This document shows, piece by piece, positions 1-7,712 of a DNA stretch of 64,000 nt. The DNA is taken from the NCBI RefSeq assembly GCF_018614525.1, contig NZ_JAGGOL010000018.1, positions 36,837 to 100,836 on the forward strand, in the 5' to 3' direction. Source of the stretch: Streptomyces sp. ISL-11. GTDB lineage: Bacteria > Actinomycetota > Actinomycetes > Streptomycetales > Streptomycetaceae. The first letter of the stretch is position 1, and each line of letters starts with the position of its first letter. Made by a program: the position numbers and the translations under genes. The notes beneath the pieces were generated by a model, which saw nothing but the letters and a program-made list of their open reading frames with translations, made no database searches and had not been told where the DNA came from.

Positions 1-1748
1 ACGTGCTGCGCGCGGTCGGCCGCGTACAGCAGGGCCTCGGCGCGGTCGGACAGACCGGCGGAGCCGACGTCCAGGAGGATGGCGCGCAGCCGCTTGCCGA
101 TGGCGGTCGCGCCGGGCTCGCGGGTGACCACGACCTCGTGGCCCTTGGCGCGGATCCAGTCGGCGACCGCCTGGACCTGGGTGGACTTGCCGGCACCGTC
201 GCCGCCCTCGAAGGCGATGAAGAATCCGGTTCCCGAGAGTGCCTGCTCGGGGTCGCCGCCGCGCAGGACGTCCATCAGGTCGCGGCGGAACGGCACGCCG
301 TGGCGGTCGTCGGTCTTGCCGAGGACGATCGCGCCGACGGGCAGCAGCAGCGCGCCGACGAGCATCAGCGTGAACGCCGCGCCGCCGTGGGCGAAGACGA
401 AGCTGCCGCTCTCCAGGCGGTGCGGTCCGATGGCGGCGGCGAGCAGGGGCGCCACGACCGCGCCGAGGGCCGCGCTGACGCGGACGACGGCGTGCAGGTG
501 GTCGGTCGTACGGGCCCGGCGGCTCTCCTCGGTCTCCTGGTCGAGCAGGGCGTGACCGGTGTTGGCGACGACGCCGGCGCCGATGCCCGCCAGGAGGATG
601 AGCAGGAGGACGGTCGTCGGGTCGGGCACCAGCCCGGCGGCCAGCAGGGTGAGACCGGTCAGGGCGAGGGCGAGGGCGAGCAGCCGGCGGCGGGAGAAGC
701 CGGGCAGGATCTTGCGGGCGCTGCGGATGCCGATGACCGGGCCGCCGCCGAGGGCGAGCACCAGCAGCCCGAAGGCCACCGGGCCGCCGCCGAGGTCGAC
801 GGCCTGGAGCGCGGCGACACCGACGGCCGAGGCGATCGCGCCGGCGACGGCGGCGCAGGCGAGGACGAGCACCGGGATCGCGCCCGTGCGGCCCGTGTCG
901 GGTCCCTGGGTGGGCGTCTTGGGGCGGCGCAGTCCCTCAAGGGGGGAGCGCACGCGGGGCGACCGCGCGCCGGGGAGTTCCAGGGCGTAGAGGATCGCGA
1001 CGGAGGTCGCGAACAGGCCGGCGGCGAGGAAGGAGCCCATCGCCACCTGGTGCTCGTGGAACCAGTCGATGCCGGAGCCGAACAGATTGCTGACGAGTGT
1101 GATGACGACGAGGGCCGCCGCGGCGGCGGGCAGCGTGACGAAGTTCGTCCGCAGCGAGAGCCGGCGCAGCGCGTCGTAGTGGTCCGGTAGCGGCCGTACG
1201 CTCGCGCCCTCGGCGGGCGGTGCGGGCAGCAGCGCGGGGGCCGCGCCGTCCTTGGCGACGGTCCAGAAGCGTTCGGCGACGCCCAGGAGGAAGGCCGAGA
1301 CCAGCAGCAGGGCGGACGCTCTGGACTCGGTCCAGTCGATCCACAGGGGGGCGGCGACCAGCAGGGCGAAGCGGACGCCGTCCGCGCCGATCATGGTCCA
1401 GCGGCGGTCGAGCGGTCCGGCCGGCGCGATGAGCGAGGCGACCGGGCCGAGCAGGACGGCGCCGAAGATCAGGGTCGCGAGCAGCCGCGTGCCGAGGACC
1501 GCGGCGACCGCGAGGGCGGCACCGCGGTAGCCGCCGCCGAACGCCCCGGTCACGACGGACGCCTGGAGCGACAGCGCCAGGAGGACCAGGAGGGCGAGGG
1601 AGTCCCCGACCCCGCCGACGACCTGGGCGCTCCACAGCCGCCGGAGCGGGGGGATGCGCAGCAGGGCGCGTACGGCGCGCTCGCGGGAATCCGCGGCTAG
1701 GGCGCCGGATGTGGGGGTTTCCACCGTTGGCTGCTCGGCTCGCGTCAT
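1..1748 (-). CDS. tmk: MFS-like membrane domain fused to thymidylate kinase (3' end cut by window)
   Basis: Thymidylate kinase phosphorylates dTMP to dTDP for DNA synthesis. Reading in from ATG at 1748, the first ~500 codons encode a hydrophobic, many-spanning membrane region resembling a major facilitator domain. At about residue 509 the frame continues into [15 protein letters not shown] (P-loop of dTMP kinase) and then TREPG, the kinase substrate loop. The two parts are in one frame (start and P-loop codons 1,524 bp apart, a multiple of 3). Ordinary bacterial Tmk is only ~210 residues, so this is a large N-terminal membrane fusion of the kind annotated in Streptomyces. The C-terminal LID and end lie beyond the window. 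Topology of the membrane part was judged by eye only. Confidence 0.88.
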   Translation of the reverse strand, partial: MTRAEQPTVETPTSGALAADSRERAVRALLRIPPLRRLWSAQVVGGVGDSLALLVLLALSLQASVVTGAFGGGYRGAALAVAAVLGTRLLATLIFGAVLLGPVASLIAPAGPLDRRWTMIGADGVRFALLVAAPLWIDWTESRASALLLVSAFLLGVAERFWTVAKDGAAPALLPAPPAEGASVRPLPDHYDALRRLSLRTNFVTLPAAAAALVVITLVSNLFGSGIDWFHEHQVAMGSFLAAGLFATSVAILYALELPGARSPRVRSPLEGLRRPKTPTQGPDTGRTGAIPVLVLACAAVAGAIASAVGVAALQAVDLGGGPVAFGLLVLALGGGPVIGIRSARKILPGFSRRRLLALALALTGLTLLAAGLVPDPTTVLLLILLAGIGAGVVANTGHALLDQETEESRRARTTDHLHAVVRVSAALGAVVAPLLAAAIGPHRLESGSFVFAHGGAAFTLMLVGALLLPVGAIVLGKTDDRHGVPFRRDLMDVLRGGDPEQALSGTGFFIAFEGGDGAGKSTQVQAVADWIRAKGHEVVVTREPGATAIGKRLRAILLDVGSAGLSDRAEALLYAADRAQH

Positions 1749-1881
1749 CCTGCCAGCCTATCCGGAGTGGCCGCCCATCAACCGCCGCCCCGAACGCGCA
1801 CGCGAGTCCTGGACCTGGGGGTCGGCCGCTCACGCGACCGCTCGTGCGACCGCTGCGACTGATGTGCGCCGTGGCTCACAC

Positions 1882-1923
1882 GAAAGAGGGCAGAGCGCCG
1901 GATTCCGGTCTCTGCCCTCTTTC
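1882..1923 (-). terminator. Strong hairpin downstream of topA
   Basis: A perfect 14-bp inverted repeat (1882-1895 with 1910-1923) encloses a 14-nt loop that itself contains CCGG-ATT-CCGG. The arms begin GAAAGAGGG and end in CTTTC, giving U-rich flanks in both directions. It sits between the topA stop and the tmk start and should end topA transcription. Confidence 0.8.
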
Positions 1924-2010
1924 ACGTGCTCGCACCCGCGGAACGCCCGTATCCGGGCCGGTCCGCGGCTCTCCACTCCGCCGCGCCCGTGCCCGGGCCG
2001 GCCCGCGGCT

Positions 2011-4866
2011 CTACTCCGCCGCGGCCGCCGACGCCTTCGTCGCGGCGGTCTTCTTCGCCGCCGTGGCCTTCTTCGCGGTCGTCGTCTTCTTGGCGGCCGT
2101 CTTCTTCGCGGCGGTCTTCTTGGCCGTCGCCTTCTTGGCGGTCGTCGTCTTCTTCGCCGCCGTGGCCTTCTTCGCCGGCGCCTTCTTCGCGGTCTTCTTC
2201 GCCGGGGCCTTGGCGCGCTTCTCGGCGAGCAGCTCGTAGCCGCGCTCCGGAGTGATGGTCTCGACGTCGTCGTCACGGCGCAGCGTGGCGTTGGTCTCGC
2301 CGTCCGTCACGTACGGGCCGAAGCGGCCGTCCTTGACCACGACCGGGCGCTCGCTGACCGGGTCGGTGCCCAGCTCCTTCAGCGGCGGCTTGGCCGCGGC
2401 GCGCCCGCGCTGCTTGGGCTGCGCGTAGATCGCGAGGGCCTCGTCGAGGGTGATGCCGAAGAGCTGGTCCTCGGTCTCCAGCGACCGCGAGTCCGTGCCC
2501 TTCTTCAGGTACGGGCCGTAGCGGCCGTTCTGCGCGGTGATCTCCACGCCTTCGGCGTCCTTGCCGACGACGCGCGGCAGCGACATCAGCTTGAGGGCGT
2601 CGTCGAGGGTGACCGTGTCGAGGGCCATGGACTTGAAGAGCGAGGCGGTGCGCGGCTTGACCGCGTTCTTGCCGGTCTTCGGGGTGCCCTCGGGCAGGAC
2701 CTCGGTGACGTACGGGCCGTAGCGGCCGTCGCGGGCGATGACCTGGTGCCCGGTGGCCGGGTCCGTGCCGAGCTCGAAGTCGCCGCTCGGCTTGGCGAGC
2801 AGCTCCTCGGCGTAGGCGACGGTCAGCTCGTCGGGCGCCAGGTCGTCCGGCACGTCGGCGCGCTGATGGCCGTCGGTGTCCTTCTCGCCGCGCTCGACGT
2901 ACGGGCCGTAGCGGCCGACGCGGAGCACGATGCCGTCGCCGACCGGGAAGGAGGACACCTCACGGGCGTCGATCGCGCCGAGGTCGGTGACGAGCTCCTT
3001 GAGTCCGCCGAGGTGGTCGCCGTCGCCGTTGCCGGCGTCGGCTGCGGAGGCCGGGGCGCCCTCCTCGGAGCCGAAGTAGAACCGGCGCAGCCACGGCACG
3101 GCCTGGGCCTCGCCGCGGGCGATGCGGTCGAGGTCCTCTTCCATGGAGGCGGTGAAGTCGTAGTCGACGAGCCGGCCGAAGTGCTTCTCCAGCAGGTTCA
3201 CGACGGCGAAGGACAGGAAGGACGGCACGAGTGCCGTGCCCTTCTTGAAGACGTAGCCGCGGTCGAGGATCGTGCCGATGATCGACGCGTAGGTCGACGG
3301 GCGGCCGATCTCGCGCTCCTCCAGCTCCTTGACCAGCGAGGCCTCGGTGTAGCGGGCCGGGGGCTTGGTGGCGTGGCCGTCGGCGGCAATCTCCTCGGCG
3401 GTCAGCGGGTCGCCCTCGGTGACCTGCGGGAGGCGCCGCTCACGGTCGTCGAGCTCCGCGTTCGGGTCGTCGGCGCCCTCGACGTACGCCTTCATGAAGC
3501 CGTGGAAGGTGATCGTCTTGCCGGAGGCGCTGAACTCGGCGTCCCGGCCGTCGCTCGACCGGCCTGCGATCTTGACGGTGACGGAGTTGCCGGTCGCGTC
3601 CTTCATCTGGGAGGCGACGGTCCGCTTCCAGATCAGCTCGTAGAGCCGGAACTGGTCACCGGTCAGGCCGGTCTCGGCGGGAGTACGGAAACGATCACCC
3701 GACGGGCGGATCGCCTCGTGCGCCTCCTGGGCGTTCTTGACCTTGCCGGCGTACGTACGCGGCTTGTCCGGCAGGTAGTCGGCGCCGTAGAGCTGCGTGA
3801 CCTGGGCGCGAGCGGCCTGGATGGCCGTCTCGGACAGGGTCGTGGAGTCCGTACGCATATAGGTGATGAAGCCGTTCTCGTACAGCTTCTGCGCCACCTG
3901 CATGGTCGCCTTCGCACCGAAGCCGAGCTTGCGCGAGGCCTCCTGCTGGAGCGTGGTCGTGCGGAACGGCGCGTACGGCGAGCGGCGGTACGGCTTGGAC
4001 TCGACGGAGCGCACCGAGAACGCCGAGTCCGCGAGGGCGGCGGCGAGGGCGCGGGCGTTCGCCTCGTCCAGGTGCAGGACGGTGGAGTTGTCCTTGAGCA
4101 CGCCGGTCGAACCGAAGTCGCGGCCCTGGGCCACGCGCCGGCCGTCGACGGCGGTCAGGCGGGCGGCGAAGGTGCCCGGGTCGCTGGCGTCGCCGCCGCG
4201 GCCCGTGGCGAAGCTGCCGGTCAGGTCCCAGTACTCGGCGGAGCGGAACGCGATGCGCTCGCGCTCCCGCTCGACGACGAGACGGGTGGCGACGGACTGC
4301 ACCCGGCCGGCCGACAGCCGGGGCATGACCTTCTTCCACAGGACCGGCGAGACCTCGTAGCCGTAGAGGCGGTCGAGGATGCGGCGGGTCTCCTGGGCGT
4401 CGACGAGCTTCTTGTTCAGCTCGCGCGGGTTGGCGACCGCCTCGCGGATGGCGTCCTTGGTGATCTCGTGGAAGACCATCCGGCGGACGGGCACCTTGGG
4501 CTTGAGGACTTCCTGGAGGTGCCACGCGATGGCCTCGCCCTCGCGGTCCTCATCGGTGGCGAGGAAGAGCTCGTCGGACTCGGCCAGCAGCTCCTTGAGC
4601 TTCTTGACCTGGTCCTTCTTGTCGTGATTGACGACATAGATGGGCTGGAAGTCGGCATCGACGTTCACGCCGAGGCGCGCCCAGGGCTCACCCTTGTACT
4701 TGGCCGGGACCTCGGCGGCCCCGTTCGGCAGGTCACGGATGTGCCCGACGCTCGCCTCGACGACGTATCCGGGGCCAAGGTAGCCCTTGATCGTCTTCGC
4801 CTTGGCAGGCGACTCGACGATGACGAGTCGGCGGCCGCCCTGTGCGGTCTCGCTGGTCGGGGACAA
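2011..4866 (-). CDS. topA: DNA topoisomerase I with Lys/Ala-rich tail
   Basis: Type IA topoisomerase that relaxes negative supercoils. A Toprim domain begins with VIVESPAKAKTI and carries the acidic DEDREGE motif. The catalytic tyrosine is in FITYMRTDST. Four C-terminal repeats of the GRYGPY/GRFGPY type follow, then a ~60-residue tail of KKTAAKK-like repeats. I start at TTG 4866 (SPTSET...), which gives 951 aa and lies 25 residues or fewer before the Toprim core; the longer open frame to 5025 adds unlike sequence. Upstream GGAAGAAG could act as a ribosome site. Actinobacterial TopA tails of this kind increase DNA binding and processivity. Single gene, ended by the 1882-1923 hairpin. Confidence 0.96.
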   Translation of the reverse strand: MSPTSETAQGGRRLVIVESPAKAKTIKGYLGPGYVVEASVGHIRDLPNGAAEVPAKYKGEPWARLGVNVDADFQPIYVVNHDKKDQVKKLKELLAESDELFLATDEDREGEAIAWHLQEVLKPKVPVRRMVFHEITKDAIREAVANPRELNKKLVDAQETRRILDRLYGYEVSPVLWKKVMPRLSAGRVQSVATRLVVERERERIAFRSAEYWDLTGSFATGRGGDASDPGTFAARLTAVDGRRVAQGRDFGSTGVLKDNSTVLHLDEANARALAAALADSAFSVRSVESKPYRRSPYAPFRTTTLQQEASRKLGFGAKATMQVAQKLYENGFITYMRTDSTTLSETAIQAARAQVTQLYGADYLPDKPRTYAGKVKNAQEAHEAIRPSGDRFRTPAETGLTGDQFRLYELIWKRTVASQMKDATGNSVTVKIAGRSSDGRDAEFSASGKTITFHGFMKAYVEGADDPNAELDDRERRLPQVTEGDPLTAEEIAADGHATKPPARYTEASLVKELEEREIGRPSTYASIIGTILDRGYVFKKGTALVPSFLSFAVVNLLEKHFGRLVDYDFTASMEEDLDRIARGEAQAVPWLRRFYFGSEEGAPASAADAGNGDGDHLGGLKELVTDLGAIDAREVSSFPVGDGIVLRVGRYGPYVERGEKDTDGHQRADVPDDLAPDELTVAYAEELLAKPSGDFELGTDPATGHQVIARDGRYGPYVTEVLPEGTPKTGKNAVKPRTASLFKSMALDTVTLDDALKLMSLPRVVGKDAEGVEITAQNGRYGPYLKKGTDSRSLETEDQLFGITLDEALAIYAQPKQRGRAAAKPPLKELGTDPVSERPVVVKDGRFGPYVTDGETNATLRRDDDVETITPERGYELLAEKRAKAPAKKTAKKAPAKKATAAKKTTTAKKATAKKTAAKKTAAKKTTTAKKATAAKKTAATKASAAAAE

Positions 4867-4919
4867 CTTCGCTCTTCTTCCGGTCGGCACTCGGTGTAGG
4901 CGCTGCGGTGACGCTGCGG

Positions 4920-4950
4920 AGTGTGACGGTACATCCCGCCCCCGTGTCAA
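4920..4950 (-). promoter_or_regulatory. Candidate topA promoter
   Basis: On the minus strand a perfect TTGACA (4950-4945) lies 79 nt before the chosen topA start and is followed at 17-19 nt by GTCACACT, a weak -10-like element. The whole 4867-5113 gap carries no gene that I can support. The -35 is clear; the -10 is not, and supercoiling-sensitive topA promoters often have unusual spacers. Confidence 0.4.
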
Positions 4951-5113
4951 ACGGAAAAAGCCCGCAACGCCACTCGAACGGTAACCCGACAAGCGTCCTG
5001 TCTGCCGCCCGGACCGGCACACCACCGGACGGAAGGGGCCACCGGGACGCCCGGCGGCCCTGTTCCGGCCGGGAATGCGGGGTGTCGTGAACCCGACCCC
5101 CTCCGGCGTGCCG

Positions 5114-6640
5114 TCAGTCCGTCACCGGGAGCAGGAAGCCCTGCTCGACGAGGAGCCGGATCGCGTCCGGCGTACGGTCGCGCAGGACCACCGGATCCTC
5201 TCCGACCAGCTGCGCGATGGCGTCGAGGATGCGGCCGGCACTGAGAGAGCCGTCACACACGCCGGCGAAGCCCGCGCCCACCGTGTCGACCTTGGTGGCC
5301 CGCCGCATTCCGCGGTTCTGGCGGAGCACCACGTGCTCGGGGTCCTCGGCGCCGGGCAGCCCGACCTGCTCCTGCACGACCTCGTCGGCGAGCCGGAAGC
5401 AGGCGGCCAGCAGCGACGCGTCGTCATGGGCGCGCAGGAAGTCCTGTCGCTCGAAATGGGCCCGAACGGACGCACCGAGCGGCTGCTCGACCGGGTGGGG
5501 CCACTCCTCCATGGTGACGGAAGGCCGCTCCGAGCCCGATTTACGCAGCGTGATCCAGCCAAATCCGACGGCCTTGGTCCTGCGGGCCTCGAACTCCTCC
5601 AGCCACGCCTCGTAGCGCGCGGTGTACTGCGCCGGGTCGGCCAGGTGGTCGCCGCCGTCGCGCAGCCACAGTTCGGCGTACTGCGCGACGTCCTGCACGT
5701 CGCGCTCGACGATCCAGGCGTCGCAGCCCCGCGGCACCCAGGAGGAGAGCCGGTCGCGCCAGTCCTCTCCCTCGATGTGCTGCCAGTTGGCCAGCAGCTG
5801 GCAGTAGCCGCCGTCGTTGAGCCGGTCGGCGGCCTGCTGGACGAGGCTCCGGCAGAGGTCGTCGCCGCCCATGCCGCCGTCGCGGTAGGTCAGCCGGGCG
5901 CCGGGAGAGATGACGAACGGCGGATTCGAGACGATCAGGTCGTACGTGTCCTGGCCGGCCGGTTCGAAGAGGGAGCCCTCGCGCAGGTCGGCCTCGGGCG
6001 CGCCGGACAGGGCGAGCGTCAGGCGCGCGAAGTGCAGGGCGCGCGGGTTGAGGTCGGTGGCGGTGACCTTGGTGGCGTGCTGGGTGGCGTGCAGCGCCTG
6101 GATGCCGGAACCGGTGCCGAGGTCGAGCGCGCTCGCCACGGGCGTACGGACGGTGATGCCGGCGAGGGTGGTGGAGGCCCCGCCCACGCCGAGGACGAGC
6201 TGCGAGCGCTCGACACCGCCCGGCCCGGCGGAACCGCCCGCGATGCCGCCGGCGCCGCCGACCGCGCAGCCGAGGTCGGAGACGATCCACCAGTCCTGCC
6301 CCTCGGGGCCGCCGTAGGGGCGCACGTCGACGGTCGCGCGGACCTCGTCGCCGTCCCGGACCAGCCAGCCGTCGGCCAGGCAGTCGTCGACCGGCAGCGC
6401 CGCGGCGGCCCGCGCGTACGGGACCGGCCGCTGCAGCAGGAAGAGCCGGACCAGGGCCTCCAGCCGGCCGTCGCCCCGGGTGGCGCGCAGCGCGGGAACG
6501 GTCTCGCTGCGGGCGAGGGCGGCGTAGGCGGACGCGCCCAGCAGGTCGAGGAGGCCGTCGGCGGTGAAGGCGGCGGCCAGCAGGGCGGCGCGCAGTTTGT
6601 CGGTGCGCGCGCGGTCGGCGGTGGGAAGGAGCGTACTCAC
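5114..6640 (-). CDS. Class I SAM-dependent methyltransferase, HemK/RlmG-like
   Basis: Predicted methyltransferase of 508 aa. The Rossmann SAM-binding motif appears as ALDLGTGSGIQALH and the substrate motif as DLIVSNPPFVISP, the NPPF/NPPY signature of enzymes that methylate glutamine amides or nucleobase amino groups. An N-terminal ~170-residue domain precedes the catalytic core, as in DUF7059-type actinobacterial proteins. GTG at 6640 is chosen because STLLPTADRARTDKL begins compact sequence, while the open frame upstream is low-complexity Pro/Arg. The substrate (protein, rRNA or other) cannot be told from sequence. Lies 187 bp downstream of the lipoprotein gene in the same direction. Confidence 0.88.
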   Translation of the reverse strand: MSTLLPTADRARTDKLRAALLAAAFTADGLLDLLGASAYAALARSETVPALRATRGDGRLEALVRLFLLQRPVPYARAAAALPVDDCLADGWLVRDGDEVRATVDVRPYGGPEGQDWWIVSDLGCAVGGAGGIAGGSAGPGGVERSQLVLGVGGASTTLAGITVRTPVASALDLGTGSGIQALHATQHATKVTATDLNPRALHFARLTLALSGAPEADLREGSLFEPAGQDTYDLIVSNPPFVISPGARLTYRDGGMGGDDLCRSLVQQAADRLNDGGYCQLLANWQHIEGEDWRDRLSSWVPRGCDAWIVERDVQDVAQYAELWLRDGGDHLADPAQYTARYEAWLEEFEARRTKAVGFGWITLRKSGSERPSVTMEEWPHPVEQPLGASVRAHFERQDFLRAHDDASLLAACFRLADEVVQEQVGLPGAEDPEHVVLRQNRGMRRATKVDTVGAGFAGVCDGSLSAGRILDAIAQLVGEDPVVLRDRTPDAIRLLVEQGFLLPVTD

Positions 6641-6746
6641 GTGACCATTGTCGGGGGCGGCACCGACAAATGACGAAAGCGCGGTGGGCGGGCGGCGCGC
6701 GACAGGGACAGCCGGGGGCGCCGGAGCCGGCGATGCGGACGTGAAG

Positions 6747-6782
6747 GCCCGGCGCCACGCCCGCGGGGGCGCGGCGCCGGGC
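6747..6782 (-). terminator. GC hairpin after the lipoprotein gene
   Basis: Perfect 10-bp inverted repeat GCCCGGCGCC / GGCGCCGGGC with a 16-nt GC-rich loop, 45 bp downstream of the lipoprotein stop. No U-tract, as is common for Streptomyces terminators. Confidence 0.55.
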
Positions 6783-6800
6783 GGCGCTTCTTCCCGGCTC

Positions 6801-6854
6801 CTACTTCTTGGTGTTCGTCGGCGTCGACTACTTCTTGGTGTTCGTCGGCGTCGG
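6801..6854. repeat. 27-bp tandem duplication covering the lipoprotein stop codon
   Basis: Two adjacent 27-bp copies (6801-6827 and 6828-6854) differ only at the last base. Each contains the stop codon and the preceding Thr-Pro-Thr-Asn-Thr-Lys-Lys codons of the lipoprotein gene. The downstream copy stays in frame, so it would add STPTNTKK and another stop if the first were read through. Confidence 0.85.
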
Positions 6855-7406
6855 CCCGCCGGAGGTCTTCTGGCAGCCGGGCTGCTTGGCCATGGCCTTG
6901 CCGACGTCGCCGGACTGGAGCTTCTTGAGGGCCTCGTCGCTCTGGCTGCTGAGCTTGCCGATGTCCCCGCCGATGCCCTTGAGGCCGCCGGCGAACTTGG
7001 CCTTGTCACCGGTGTCGAGACCGTCGATGCGCTTCTTGAGGCCGGTGTACGCCCCGGAGAGGTCGTTGAGGGCCTTCACGGCGTTCTTCTGGCTGGTCTC
7101 GCCGTCCTTGACGGGCGGGGCGCCCGCGTTCTGCACGCTCTGCGCCAGCGCCTTGTACGCGTCCGCGTTGGCCTGGAAGGCGGCCGAGTCGGTCTGCTGG
7201 ACCTTCTTGGAGTCCTCCTCCGTCTGGACGCCGGCGATGGCGTGGTTGGCGTCCTGGATCTTCTTCACCTGGGGCTGCATCTGGTCGCAGACCTTCTTGG
7301 ACCAGTCGTCGAGCTTCTTGTTCCCGTTGTCGTCGCCGCCGCATCCCGTCAGTGCCAGGACGAGTGCCGCACCGCCGGACAGTGCAGCCACAAGCTTCTT
7401 GTTCAC
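6828..7406 (-). CDS. Small secreted lipoprotein, helical
   Basis: A 192-aa protein with a lipoprotein signal: MNKK, a hydrophobic stretch, then the lipobox LALTGC with the lipidated Cys near residue 22. The mature part is rich in Lys, Asp, Gln and Ala and is probably all helical; it ends in PTPTNTKK. No enzymatic motif is visible and the function is unknown. It should be anchored on the outer face of the membrane. Its C-terminal codons are tandemly duplicated beyond the stop (6801-6854). The upstream region carries a 12-bp palindrome at 7455-7466. Confidence 0.87.
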   Translation of the reverse strand: MNKKLVAALSGGAALVLALTGCGGDDNGNKKLDDWSKKVCDQMQPQVKKIQDANHAIAGVQTEEDSKKVQQTDSAAFQANADAYKALAQSVQNAGAPPVKDGETSQKNAVKALNDLSGAYTGLKKRIDGLDTGDKAKFAGGLKGIGGDIGKLSSQSDEALKKLQSGDVGKAMAKQPGCQKTSGGPTPTNTKK

Positions 7407-7712
7407 CGGATTGGTCCCTTCGATGGCTCCCGGCCCCGGAACTTACACGTCCAGGCGGTACCGCCCGAGAGCCGAGCACCCTGTACGCCCCCTTTTAAAG
7501 CCATTTGCACCAAGCCAGGCGTGGCGTTCGCCGCACCTGATCGTCCTCGTACGCCCCACCGGCGCACACAGGTGGGCGGCGCGCCCGCGCGCGCCGCCCC
7601 TCCGCACTCCTGACGTCTGACGTCCGGTCAGCGAGCTTCCACCGTCGGGTCGCCATGCCGTCAGAAAACCGCCCGTGGCGCGGACATGACCGCCGTCAGG
7701 GAACCACCGCCG
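7407..7712. promoter_or_regulatory. Spacer between lipoprotein gene and hppA, with 12-bp palindrome
   Basis: No gene seen in these 306 bp. The lipoprotein promoter should lie here. GGCGGTACCGCC at 7455-7466 is a perfect 12-bp palindrome 49 bp before the start codon, a possible operator. An AT-richer patch follows at about 7493-7510 (CCTTTTAAAGCC). Near the hppA stop the motif CCGCCGTCAGG occurs twice (about 7690-7716). Confidence 0.4.

Noticed and set aside
1654..4899. 1,081-codon plus-strand open frame opposite topA
   Set aside because: Gly/Leu/Val/Arg-rich translation without domains; an antisense frame kept open by high third-position GC of topA. The same reasoning removes long frames opposite hppA (7686-10361), acs (25245-27350) and others.
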